Position numbers and translations under genes: made by a program
Shown here: piece by piece, positions 27,712 to 35,124 of the stretch
How positions within the stretch are numbered: position 1 is the stretch's first letter
Layout of the letters: each line of letters starts with the position of its first letter
The notes under the pieces: generated by a model
What the model was told of the DNA's origin: nothing
The model's input: only the letters and a program-made list of their open reading frames with translations
The model's database searches: none
Origin: Betaproteobacteria bacterium
GTDB lineage: Bacteria; Pseudomonadota; Gammaproteobacteria; Burkholderiales; SG8-41
NCBI GenBank assembly: GCA_028291945.1
Contig: JAQGNH010000454.1
Coordinates: 1 to 55,743, forward strand
Direction: 5' to 3'
Length of the DNA stretch: 55,743 nt

Positions 27712-28853
27712 TTCTGGACGCGGCGCGGTTGGAGCATCTGCTGCAGCATCAGGACGTCTTCGACTACCACGCGCTGGCCGTCCTGAAGACCACTGAGGAT
27801 GGTGACTTTGCCATCGTGTTCGTCACCCACCCGCACTTCGCGACGCGTGTACCGCGCGGGCGCGTCCTGGGTGAAGACGTAATGCTGGCCACCCTGAAAA
27901 AACGTCGCCTTGGCGGGCACCTGCATACGCAGCCCCTGACGCGTCTGGAACTCTCCGGTCACGAACATTTCGGCCTTGAGCCGCCGGTGCGAGTTGTCGA
28001 GGGTCGCTCGCACTTTCAGTGTGCGCGTCGCGGGATCGAGAAAATCGGAGATGCTCACGATTTTCGCGGGGAAGTCGGCGTCCGCGTACGTCGGCGAGCG
28101 TATGGTCACCGTCTTGCCGATCTCCACCGCCGCAAGATCTTTCTCCGAGGCGTCGAGCAAAGCCCACAGATGGCTCGGATCCGTCACGACGAATAGAGGC
28201 GGTGCATTGGACGTCATCTGGTCAGGCCGCAGTTCCTGACCCGGATTGATATTCTTTTCTACGACGACGCCGTCGATCGGGCTCGACATCGAAAAAGACT
28301 GGTCGATGCTGGCCGTGCCTCCGCCGTACATCCTCAGCCGCGCGCGCGCACGTTCCAGCTCTGCTCTCGCACGGCCGTGCTCGGCTTCGGCTACCTGCAA
28401 ATCTTTGCGCGCGGCGACGCCATGGCTCTCGAGCTCTTTCTGCCGCTGCAGGTTGGATTCCGCCAGCTTCAGGTCCGTCTCCGCGCGCCGTGCTTCGGTC
28501 TGAGCCTGCCCGAATTCGGGGGAGCCGAGGACGGCAAGCGTCTGACCTTTGCGCACGCGAGCGCCGGGCTGGACGAGTATTCGGCTCACGCGTCCTGCGA
28601 ATGGCGAGAAAACTCTCACCGTGTGATCCTCGTCCCACACGAGACGTCCGTTCAAGTTAACGTTCGGCGCCGGCTCGTATGCGATCACCTTCGTTTCGGG
28701 ATGAGGGGCTTTGTCGGCGACGGGAAATGTAATCGTCTCGCCTTCGACCTTCGGTTCCGGCGCCGGCGCCTCCGCAGCCTCTTTTGCGCAGCCACCGACT
28801 ATCAGGACAAGGGCGAGAACGCCGTTGACGATTGTTCTTTCCCCGTTGCTCAT
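27708..28853 (-). CDS. RND efflux periplasmic adaptor lipoprotein (module 2)
   Basis: A 381-residue CzcB/CusB-type adaptor. It has a lipobox-like signal (VLALVLIVGGC, Cys22), so it is probably a lipid-anchored protein on the periplasmic face, unlike the adaptor of module 1. Lipoyl halves are visible (FSPFAGRVSRILVQPGARV and MSSPIDGVVVEKNINPGQEL) around an alpha-hairpin rich in Glu/Arg (EARRAETDLKLAESNLQR). A barrel domain (VTIRSPTYADADFPAKIVSI) and a C-terminal domain ending VVVEDVLMLQQML follow. It overlaps the channel gene upstream (28850-28853) and the pump gene downstream by 4 nt each, a tightly coupled operon. Confidence 0.9.
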   Translation of the reverse strand: MSNGERTIVNGVLALVLIVGGCAKEAAEAPAPEPKVEGETITFPVADKAPHPETKVIAYEPAPNVNLNGRLVWDEDHTVRVFSPFAGRVSRILVQPGARVRKGQTLAVLGSPEFGQAQTEARRAETDLKLAESNLQRQKELESHGVAARKDLQVAEAEHGRARAELERARARLRMYGGGTASIDQSFSMSSPIDGVVVEKNINPGQELRPDQMTSNAPPLFVVTDPSHLWALLDASEKDLAAVEIGKTVTIRSPTYADADFPAKIVSISDFLDPATRTLKVRATLDNSHRRLKAEMFVTGEFQTRQGLRMQVPAKATFFQGGQHYVFTQDAPARYTRREVRVGDEHDGKVTILSGLQDGQRVVVEDVLMLQQMLQPRRVQK

Positions 28854-30145
28854 GGTGCGGGTTTCGGGGTTTCTGTTGCGGCGAGCCAGACACTATTCGC
28901 CCGCGCGTAATCCGCCAGCGCAGAAGCGTATTCGAGCCGCGTCACGTGAAGCTGGCGTCGCGCGTCGAGCAAGTCCATGACACCGATCGCCCCACGCGTA
29001 TACGCGAATTCAGCGCCGCTTGCGGCTTGCTCGGCCGCTGCAAGCAGTCTTTCCTGAAAGCGGCGCACGCGCTCTGCGGCCGAGCCGAGCGCGCCTGCCG
29101 CGCCCGAAACCTGGCTTATGGCTGCGGCGCGCACGCGTTCGAGCGCGGTCTGTGATGCGAGGTAATCGGATTCAGCGCGCCGTATTTCACCCTGAAAGTA
29201 GTAGCGCGTAAACAACGGTACGCTCACGTTCAAGCCCACGCTGTTGCGTACCACGTCCGTCGGCGCATGATCGTACTGCACCCCCGCGGTGATGTCGCGG
29301 GTGCGCAGCGCCTGCGCCAGCGCGCGATTCTTATCCGCCTGTTGAATGCGGGCCTGGGCTGCCTGGACATCGGCCCGCTGTGCGACCACGCGCTCGATTT
29401 CGGGCAGGGCCGGGGCAATCGCGATCGGCGGCCAGCTCTCTGCGGCACGTATGCGCTGCGCGTCGCGTTCGAGGCCGATAAGGTACGCGAGAGTGACTTG
29501 CGCCTTGATCTGCTCGAGTCGGGCGTTGTCGACTTCGTTCCTGGCTCTCAATGCATCCACGCTCAACCTCGCCAGGTCCGCCCGCGAAAGGTCCCCCGCC
29601 TGTACGCGGCGCTCTGCGGCTTCGATGGTTTTGTCGAAAAGGCCGGCGCCCTCTTCAGCGACGAGCTGTTTTTCCTGCGCAAGCAGCAGATCATAGTACG
29701 CCTGATCGACCGCGATACGCTGCTGGCGCTCGACGTCCACTTGATCGTTCTGTGCTGCGGTATAGGCGAACCGTGCGGCTTCAGTGCGCAGCTCGCGCTT
29801 GCGGCCGCGCTCGAACAGTTGCGTGACACCGACCCCGGCATCGATACGCCTTATAAGGGGCGACGTATCCTGGTCGGCTGGGCCTATGCGTGCGGTACTG
29901 AGCGTCAATATAGGGTTCGGGGGCGCTCCGGCTATCGTGATGTCTGCTTCGGCGCCGCTTACGGCGTGCCGCGCGAGTTGCAATTCTCGATTGCGCTCGA
30001 GCATGAGCAAGCGCGCCTGCTGGAGCGTAAGGCGCTCGATCTCGGCGCCGCGGGCAACCGGCGAAACGCTCGTCAAGAGTAAAAAGCTCGCGAGCGGTAG
30101 CAACGCGCCCCAAAGCCCGGAATACACGCTGCTCGGTCGCTTCAT
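28850..30145 (-). CDS. TolC-family outer-membrane efflux channel (CzcC-like)
   Basis: The first gene of the module 2 operon. The chosen ATG 30145 gives 431 residues beginning MKRPSSVYSGLWG with a signal peptide (SPVARGA, cleavage near residue 34). The frame is open to 30202, but that extension would bury the signal. Two OEP repeats are seen, each with long helices (RIAVDQAYYDLLLAQEKQLVAEE; YARANSVWLA near the end), and the motif GAPPNPILTLSTARIG is typical of CzcC. No lipobox is present, in contrast to the NodT-type channel of module 1. It diverges from a response regulator over 154 nt. Confidence 0.9.
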   Translation of the reverse strand: MKRPSSVYSGLWGALLPLASFLLLTSVSPVARGAEIERLTLQQARLLMLERNRELQLARHAVSGAEADITIAGAPPNPILTLSTARIGPADQDTSPLIRRIDAGVGVTQLFERGRKRELRTEAARFAYTAAQNDQVDVERQQRIAVDQAYYDLLLAQEKQLVAEEGAGLFDKTIEAAERRVQAGDLSRADLARLSVDALRARNEVDNARLEQIKAQVTLAYLIGLERDAQRIRAAESWPPIAIAPALPEIERVVAQRADVQAAQARIQQADKNRALAQALRTRDITAGVQYDHAPTDVVRNSVGLNVSVPLFTRYYFQGEIRRAESDYLASQTALERVRAAAISQVSGAAGALGSAAERVRRFQERLLAAAEQAASGAEFAYTRGAIGVMDLLDARRQLHVTRLEYASALADYARANSVWLAATETPKPAP

Positions 30146-30266
30146 ACCGAAATTGTGGGGGCTCACCAAAGGTTCGGCGAAAACGGAGCACCACATGAGC
30201 AAGCGCCGTGCATTTGAGATAATGAGCTCGACTAACGGGCGGCCATTTTACGGGCTGCTAAAACGC

Positions 30267-30287
30267 CGAAGCTGTCGCGAAGCTGTC
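30267..30287. promoter_or_regulatory. Perfect 10-bp direct repeat with 11-bp period, candidate regulator-binding site
   Basis: CGAAGCTGTC occurs at 30267-30276 and again at 30278-30287, one helical turn apart, in the divergent region between the channel gene (start 30145) and the regulator gene (start 30300). OmpR-family regulators typically bind two such direct half-sites 10-11 bp apart as tandem dimers. The position suits an upstream site for the efflux operon and an autorepression site for the regulator. Confidence 0.55.
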
Positions 30288-30299
30288 AAATCGGATGTC

Positions 30300-30989
30300 A
30301 TGACCCCACGCGTGTTGCTCATTGAGGACGATTCCATGTTGGCGAAGGGGATTGCTGCAGCCTTGACCCAAAGCGGATACGACGTGGAAGTCGCCCCCAC
30401 TGCCGAGATTGCCCTGCGCCTCTCGCGAACGGCGGCTTTCAACATCGGCATACTCGACCTCGGACTACCCGACAGAGACGGGCTGGAGTTGCTGCGCGAG
30501 ATGCGCAGCGCTGCGCAATTTCCGGTCCTCATACTCAGCGCGCGCGACGGGCTGAACGACCGCATATGCGGCCTCGATTCGGGCGCGGATGACTATCTCG
30601 TTAAGCCGTTTGCCCTGGGTGAGCTGGAGGCCCGAATGCGGGCGTTGCTGCGGCGCGGCGACGAAAACCCGGAATGGCGGCAGGTCGGTCGCCTGCGTTT
30701 CGATGTCGAAGGCAAGCGCGCCCTGGTGGGTGATGAAGAAGTCGACCTCACTGCACGCGAGGTTTCCATCCTCAACATATTGCTGTCCCGTTCGCGCAAA
30801 GTCGTGCGTAAGCAGGTTTTGTTCGATGCCGTGTTCCCGCACGAAACCGAGGCGGCGCCTAATGCGCTGGAAGTGCACGTGAGCAGGCTTCGTCACAAGC
30901 TGAAGCCGGCAGGCGTTACGATCCGAAGCTTGCGCGGGCTCGGATATCGTATCGAGGAGGTGCTCGAGAATGGCACCAGTCAGCCATAG
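30300..30989 (+). CDS. OmpR-family response regulator of efflux module 2
   Basis: A 229-residue regulator. The receiver has acidic EDD at 9-11, phospho-acceptor Asp53 in ILDLGLPDRDG and Lys103 in DYLVKPF. The winged-helix domain has DLTAREVSILNILLSRSR and NALEVHVSRLRHKL, ending IRSLRGLGYRI. ATG 30300 is chosen because the receiver begins right there (TPRVLLIEDD); the frame remains open far upstream as a shadow of the channel gene. It overlaps its kinase by 20 nt and is paralogous to the regulator at 15344 across both domains. A 10-bp direct repeat lies just ahead of the start and may mediate autoregulation. Confidence 0.92.
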   Translation: MTPRVLLIEDDSMLAKGIAAALTQSGYDVEVAPTAEIALRLSRTAAFNIGILDLGLPDRDGLELLREMRSAAQFPVLILSARDGLNDRICGLDSGADDYLVKPFALGELEARMRALLRRGDENPEWRQVGRLRFDVEGKRALVGDEEVDLTAREVSILNILLSRSRKVVRKQVLFDAVFPHETEAAPNALEVHVSRLRHKLKPAGVTIRSLRGLGYRIEEVLENGTSQP

Positions 30990-32373
30990 CATCCGCCGTG
31001 CGCTGCTGGCCCGCCTTATGGGGCCGCTCGTGCTCATCATGATCGTGGGCGGTGCATGCGCGTACGGTCTAGCGCAGTATTTCTCTCAGGCCGTGCTCGA
31101 CCAATGGCTGTACGACTCCGCGATCTCTCTGGCGAACCGCGTCAAGTGGGAAAAAGGCCGCGCATCGGTGGACCTGCCGGAAGGTGCGCGCGAAATTCTC
31201 GAGTGGGACGTGGTCGACCGCATTTTTTATGAAGTTCTTTCCGAACGCGGCGAGCGCCTGATCGGAAACGCGGCGCTCCCGCCGCCACCTGCGCGGCCGA
31301 ATACCGATACGCCGGTGTACTACCAGGGTCGCGTGAACGATGCGCTCGTACGCATACTGGCGGTTGGTGTCCAGGGTCCCGGCTCCAGTTCGGTGCTCGT
31401 CAAAGTCGCAGAGACGCGGCTCAAACGCAACGCGCTTGCAAGCCAGGTACTCTGGATCAGCGTCGCGCTATCGGTAATGCTCGCGGGCGTGTCGGCCGCG
31501 GTGATCTGGTACGGGATCGGCAGCGGAATGGCGTCCATGGGAAAAGCCGTTCGGGACGTGCGCAGCGTGCATGCTGCTGCGCCACTTTCCCCTATTCCAA
31601 TCAACGATAGTTTGCCACGCGAAATGTTCCCGCTCGTTCAGGAAATCAACGATCTGATCGAGAACCTGTCCGCCGCGCATCGCCTGAACCAACGTTTCGT
31701 GGCAGACGCCGCCCACCAGCTGCGCACCCCGCTCGCGAGCTTGCGCGTCCAGCTCGAGCTCGCCTTGCGTGAGCACGATGCCGTTCGTCATCAGACCGCC
31801 ATCAATGACGCCGTGCATGCGCTGACCCGTATGGGCCATACCCTGCACCAGCTGCTTACACTCGCGAAAGCGGACCGGAACGACAGTGGGTTCGTGCCGC
31901 AGGCGCCGGTTGACATCGATCTCATCGCCCGTGAGGAAGTGGAGCGGCGCATCGATGATGCGCTCGCTGCAGGCGTGGATCTCGGCTATGCCGGCGCCGG
32001 GGAGCCCGTGTGGATACGCGGCCAGGCAGAGCTGCTGCGCGAAGCCGTTTCGAACCTGCTTGACAACGCACTGCGCTATGGAGCGGCGGGCAGACATGTG
32101 ACCGTGGGCGTTTCCGCCGAGTCCCCGGAGATCTATGTCGAAGACAATGGCCCGGGGATTCCCGAGAGCGAACGAGAAAAAGTACGCGAGCGGTTTTACC
32201 GCATTCCGGGCACGGTCGGGGACGGGTGCGGCCTCGGACTTTCCATCGTAGAAGAAATCGTGCGGCGCCACGCTGCTTCGCTGGTGCTCGAGCATCGCGG
32301 CGCCGGTACGGGGTTACGCGCACGGTTCATATTCGGAGCAGGCGTCGGGAAGGTAGAGCCTGCGCCGGCGTAG
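30970..32373 (+). CDS. Sensor histidine kinase of efflux module 2 (2CSK_N type)
   Basis: A 467-residue inner-membrane kinase overlapping the regulator gene by 20 nt. The first membrane helix is at 15-37. The periplasmic domain includes SAISLANRVKWEKG and VVDRIFYEVLSERGE, matching the 2CSK_N pattern of the kinase at 16026, followed by a proline cluster near residues 104-107. The second helix is at about 160-182. Catalytic boxes: His249 in ADAAHQLRTPL, SNLLDNALRYG, EDNGPGIP and GCGLGLSIV. It presumably senses the substrate of the adjacent RND pump or the stress it causes. It converges on another kinase gene; 32374-32475 has no evident terminator. Confidence 0.92.
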   Translation: MAPVSHSIRRALLARLMGPLVLIMIVGGACAYGLAQYFSQAVLDQWLYDSAISLANRVKWEKGRASVDLPEGAREILEWDVVDRIFYEVLSERGERLIGNAALPPPPARPNTDTPVYYQGRVNDALVRILAVGVQGPGSSSVLVKVAETRLKRNALASQVLWISVALSVMLAGVSAAVIWYGIGSGMASMGKAVRDVRSVHAAAPLSPIPINDSLPREMFPLVQEINDLIENLSAAHRLNQRFVADAAHQLRTPLASLRVQLELALREHDAVRHQTAINDAVHALTRMGHTLHQLLTLAKADRNDSGFVPQAPVDIDLIAREEVERRIDDALAAGVDLGYAGAGEPVWIRGQAELLREAVSNLLDNALRYGAAGRHVTVGVSAESPEIYVEDNGPGIPESEREKVRERFYRIPGTVGDGCGLGLSIVEEIVRRHAASLVLEHRGAGTGLRARFIFGAGVGKVEPAPA

Positions 32374-32475
32374 CAGCGGTCGAGAGCTCACACTTGGAGC
32401 ACGTCTGGTTGCGCTCCAGGCAATCGACATCGTAAACGGCAGCATCGCGCTGGGCGCTCAGTTGGCTATGCGCGA

Positions 32476-33741
32476 TCAGCTCAAAACGATGCTGAACGAC
32501 GAGCCCGCGCCAGGCTGGCTCTGAACGTCGATTTTCCAGCCCAGGTCATCGCAGATGCGACGTACGATCGAGAGTCCGAGTCCGAGCCCATCGACGTCGT
32601 GGTCCCCCCGATAAAAGCGCTCGAACACCTGCGGCAGGTGCTGTGGTGCGATGCCCGAACCCGAATCGGCGACGGTAAGGCATGGGGCATCGTAAGTGAC
32701 CCGTACGTAGCCCCGATCGGTGTATCGGACTGCGTTCTTGATGAGATTGGCGAGCACGAGCTGTAAAGCGCGCCGGTTGAGTTTGACGACAGCATCTTCC
32801 CGAATCGGAACTTCGAATGCGAGACCCTTGCGGGCAATCTCGTCACGGCACGGCAGCGCTGCCTCGTTCACGCAAGAGCGCAGGCCTACCGACTCTGCTC
32901 CTTCGGCCGCACTTTGACGCGCCAGGTATAGCAGGGTCTCGATACGCTCCGTCATCTGTTCTGCGGCGCCGGCGACCATCTCCACGCGTGCGCGTGCTTT
33001 TTCGCTGAGGTGGGGTTCGGTAGAAAGCAGCTCGCAGCTCGTCCGGATGGCAGTGAGCGGAGTGCGCAGCTCGTGGCTCGCGTTGGCGGTGAACTCCTGT
33101 TCGCGCTGCATCATCTCCAGGATGCGGGCGTGGTACTTGTCCAGCGCATGCGCAAGCGCTGCGACTTCGCGGTCGTGATCGTGGCGCTCGAGACGCGCCT
33201 GGGGTTCGTCGGGGGCGAGCCGGCTGACGCGCTGCGCGAGGTCGGTCAGCTGCCGCGTGAGTATGCCCGCGAGCCAATATCCGAGGACGACGGAGAGTAA
33301 GGCAGCAGTTGCGAGAGCGATTCGCAGCAACTCCCGAAAACGGCCTTCTCTGACCTTATGCGCGCCTGCGTCGTAAGCGACGATATAGCGCACACCCTCT
33401 ACATCGCGCACCTCGACGTGGACCTCTTCCGCGCCAGTGCCTACATCGTGAGGGCCCGGGCCGAGCGCCCGAAAGGCTGAGGGGATCTTCTGCGCATCCT
33501 GCACGTCCCGTATGAGGTAGTACTGCAGGTTGGGGCCGCTGGTCGAGGCCGGCACCGGTGAGCCCTGCGCCCTCTTGACGAGGAAATCCATTTCCTCGGA
33601 TACGAGCTGCTCGACCAGCGCCGATTCCAGGTCCTCGGAGGCACGGTACAGCGTGAATCCGAGTGCGCCCACAATCGCGATACACACGAGCGCGAGCGCT
33701 GCCGCGATGCGCAGTCGCAGATCAAGCTTCACGACGTGCAT
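32476..33741 (-). CDS. Sensor histidine kinase of the arn-adjacent two-component system
   Basis: A 421-residue kinase. The chosen ATG 33741 overlaps the regulator gene by 20 nt; the frame extends to 33885 but that part is a shadow of the regulator. Helix 1 is at 9-32, a periplasmic domain of about 105 residues with acidic stretches (EQLVSEEMDF, GAEEVHVEVRDVEG) follows, and helix 2 is at about 140-163, then HAMP. His223 lies in ANASHELRTPL; NLIKNAVRYT, DSGSGIAP and GLGLGLSIV complete the ATPase. It differs from the two 2CSK_N kinases (SHELRTP instead of AHQLRTP). The arrangement resembles QseBC/PmrAB; the signal is unknown. Confidence 0.9.
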   Translation of the reverse strand: MHVVKLDLRLRIAAALALVCIAIVGALGFTLYRASEDLESALVEQLVSEEMDFLVKRAQGSPVPASTSGPNLQYYLIRDVQDAQKIPSAFRALGPGPHDVGTGAEEVHVEVRDVEGVRYIVAYDAGAHKVREGRFRELLRIALATAALLSVVLGYWLAGILTRQLTDLAQRVSRLAPDEPQARLERHDHDREVAALAHALDKYHARILEMMQREQEFTANASHELRTPLTAIRTSCELLSTEPHLSEKARARVEMVAGAAEQMTERIETLLYLARQSAAEGAESVGLRSCVNEAALPCRDEIARKGLAFEVPIREDAVVKLNRRALQLVLANLIKNAVRYTDRGYVRVTYDAPCLTVADSGSGIAPQHLPQVFERFYRGDHDVDGLGLGLSIVRRICDDLGWKIDVQSQPGAGSSFSIVLS

Positions 33742-34411
33742 GCGTGAGCAGACGATAACCCAGCCCGTGCACCGTCTCGATGGGATCGTAGTGTCCCGCA
33801 TCCACGAGCGCGCGCCGCAGCAGGTGCATGTGACTGCGCAAGGTGTCGCTCGTTTCCTGCGCGTCGCCCCAGACCGCATGCTCAAGCTCGGCGCGGCTGA
33901 ATACGCGCTCGGGCTCGCTCATCAGCAACTCGAGAATACGTATGCACTTGGGCGGAAGCTTGACCTCTTCACCCGAAAAGCGGATAGAAAGCGTCCGCGT
34001 ATCGAGCGTGAGCTCGCCGGCGACTAGGACTTTCGCCGTGACCCGCTTGATGCTTCTTTTGTGCAGAGCGTTAAGCCGGGCTTCGACCTCCTTCAGCGCG
34101 AATGGCTTCACGAGGTAGTCGTCGGCGCCGGAGTCGAAGCCATGGAGCTTGTCCTGCAGCGTATCGCGCGCCGTGAGCATCAGCACGGGCGTTTCCACCT
34201 GCGCCTCGCGGCGAAGCTTGTCACAGAGCTTGAGGCCGTCCATACCGGGTAAGCCGATATCGAGCACGATGGCGTCAAAAGGGTCCGTGACTGCGAGATG
34301 CAAGCCCGTGACGCCGTCAGCCGCTGCGTCTACGGAATGACCGCGAGCACTGAGAAAGTCGTACAGGTTCGTCGCAATCGAGCGATCGTCTTCGATTATT
34401 AGAATACGCAC
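33722..34411 (-). CDS. OmpR-family response regulator, PmrA/QseB-like
   Basis: A 229-residue regulator starting with GTG at 34411. The receiver has EDD at 7-9, Asp51 in IVLDIGLPGMDG and Lys102 in DYLVKPF. The winged helix carries KLPPKCIRILELLMSEPERVFSR, DTLRSHMHLLRRAL and IETVHGLGYRLL. It is the first gene of a pair with the kinase at 32476, transcribed away from the DUF5329 gene and the arn operon. In several proteobacteria the homologous PmrA/PhoP systems activate arn operons in response to cationic peptides or metals, so control of the downstream arn genes is a reasonable inference. The palindrome AAGTACTT lies directly ahead of its start. Confidence 0.9.
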   Translation of the reverse strand: MRILIIEDDRSIATNLYDFLSARGHSVDAAADGVTGLHLAVTDPFDAIVLDIGLPGMDGLKLCDKLRREAQVETPVLMLTARDTLQDKLHGFDSGADDYLVKPFALKEVEARLNALHKRSIKRVTAKVLVAGELTLDTRTLSIRFSGEEVKLPPKCIRILELLMSEPERVFSRAELEHAVWGDAQETSDTLRSHMHLLRRALVDAGHYDPIETVHGLGYRLLTHARREA

Positions 34412-34414
34412 GTT

Positions 34415-34422
34415 AAGTACTT
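34415..34422. promoter_or_regulatory. Palindrome AAGTACTT ahead of the regulator start
   Basis: A perfect 8-bp palindrome within TTAAGTACTTTAC, four bases upstream of the GTG start of the regulator. AT-rich TTAAG motifs are common in PmrA/QseB sites, but only one half-site is convincing here. Weak candidate. Confidence 0.2.
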
Positions 34423-34541
34423 TACCCGATTTGCGGGCGCCTCCGCGGTGTCGGGTTAAACAGTGTGGGTTGCCTGACCCGCGAACAGCACGCGAATGCC
34501 CGAAGTCGTGCTGACAAGCACGCTGAGGCTCGGCGTGTATT

Positions 34542-34958
34542 TCAGCGCTTTTGCGCCGCTATTCTGCTTTCGCGGTAGGCACGCAAGCGATCGTCCAGCC
34601 ACCGTCCAGACGGTATGGGCGCCTGCGCATTGCAACGTATCTGATAAGGCTTTCCGCTGATGCTGCTGACCGAGGCCGCACGTTCAATGAATTCCTCGCT
34701 CGTCGCTACGAGGCCTCTCCTCAGCAGATAATCGTACTTGCGCTTCAGGTGCGCCCGCGCTCTCGTCGAATCGTACCACTGGCCATTGCGCAGGAATTCG
34801 CATTGCGATTTCTCGACGGTATTGAGAAGATGCGCGATCTCGTCCTGTGCGCTGGCAGACGGAGCGCTGCCTGCGTGTGCGGTACAGAGACAGAGCTGTC
34901 CGGCGCAGAAAGCCGCGAAAATCCAGATCTTGAACTTTATTGATACACTCTTTGTCAC
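34542..34958 (-). CDS. DUF5329-family exported protein
   Basis: A 138-residue protein with a signal peptide (CTAHAG, cleavage near residue 29). The mature part matches the DUF5329 pattern: DEIAHLLNTVEKSQCEFLRNG, WYDSTRARAHLKRKYDYLL, EEFIERAASVSSISGKPY and a C-terminal RWLDDRLRAYRE. The two cysteines in the mature protein (SQCEF and IRCN) could form a disulfide. The function of this family is unknown; in my recollection members are periplasmic and occur in betaproteobacteria and gammaproteobacteria. It lies between the regulator gene, transcribed in the same direction, and the divergent arn operon. The stretch 34423-34541 holds only a short hairpin at 34507-34522. Confidence 0.8.
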   Translation of the reverse strand: MTKSVSIKFKIWIFAAFCAGQLCLCTAHAGSAPSASAQDEIAHLLNTVEKSQCEFLRNGQWYDSTRARAHLKRKYDYLLRRGLVATSEEFIERAASVSSISGKPYQIRCNAQAPIPSGRWLDDRLRAYRESRIAAQKR

Positions 34959-34991
34959 TTAGGCACTCTCGGACTCGAATCCAATCCAGGC

Positions 34992-35010
34992 GGATGCACG
35001 CTGGATGCAC
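34992..35010. promoter_or_regulatory. 8-bp direct repeat with 11-bp period upstream of arnT
   Basis: GGATGCAC occurs at 34992-34999 and 35003-35010, in the divergent region between the DUF5329 gene (start 34958) and arnT (start 35125). The one-turn spacing suits an OmpR-family dimer site, and such a regulator is encoded 0.6 kb away. It lies about 115 bases before arnT, compatible with an activator site. Confidence 0.4.
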
Positions 35011-35124
35011 AAGTCGTGCCCTGCACCGGTCAAAGCTTGAGTTACCGGTTCACGGTCGACGGGAGCCTGGTTCGTTCGTACAAGCCAAACGAAAGACTCC
35101 GTACTTTTCGAGGTCCGGGTCAAA

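Noticed and set aside
9313-32373. The two RND modules as a simple tandem duplication of one locus
   Set aside because: Gene order, channel family, adaptor anchoring and the additional glycosyltransferase differ, so a straightforward recent duplication does not fit; only the regulator and kinase halves look directly paralogous.
34507-34522. Hairpin CGTGCT-GACA-AGCACG as terminator of the DUF5329 gene
   Set aside because: The stem is only 6 bp and no T-run follows in the direction of the gene.
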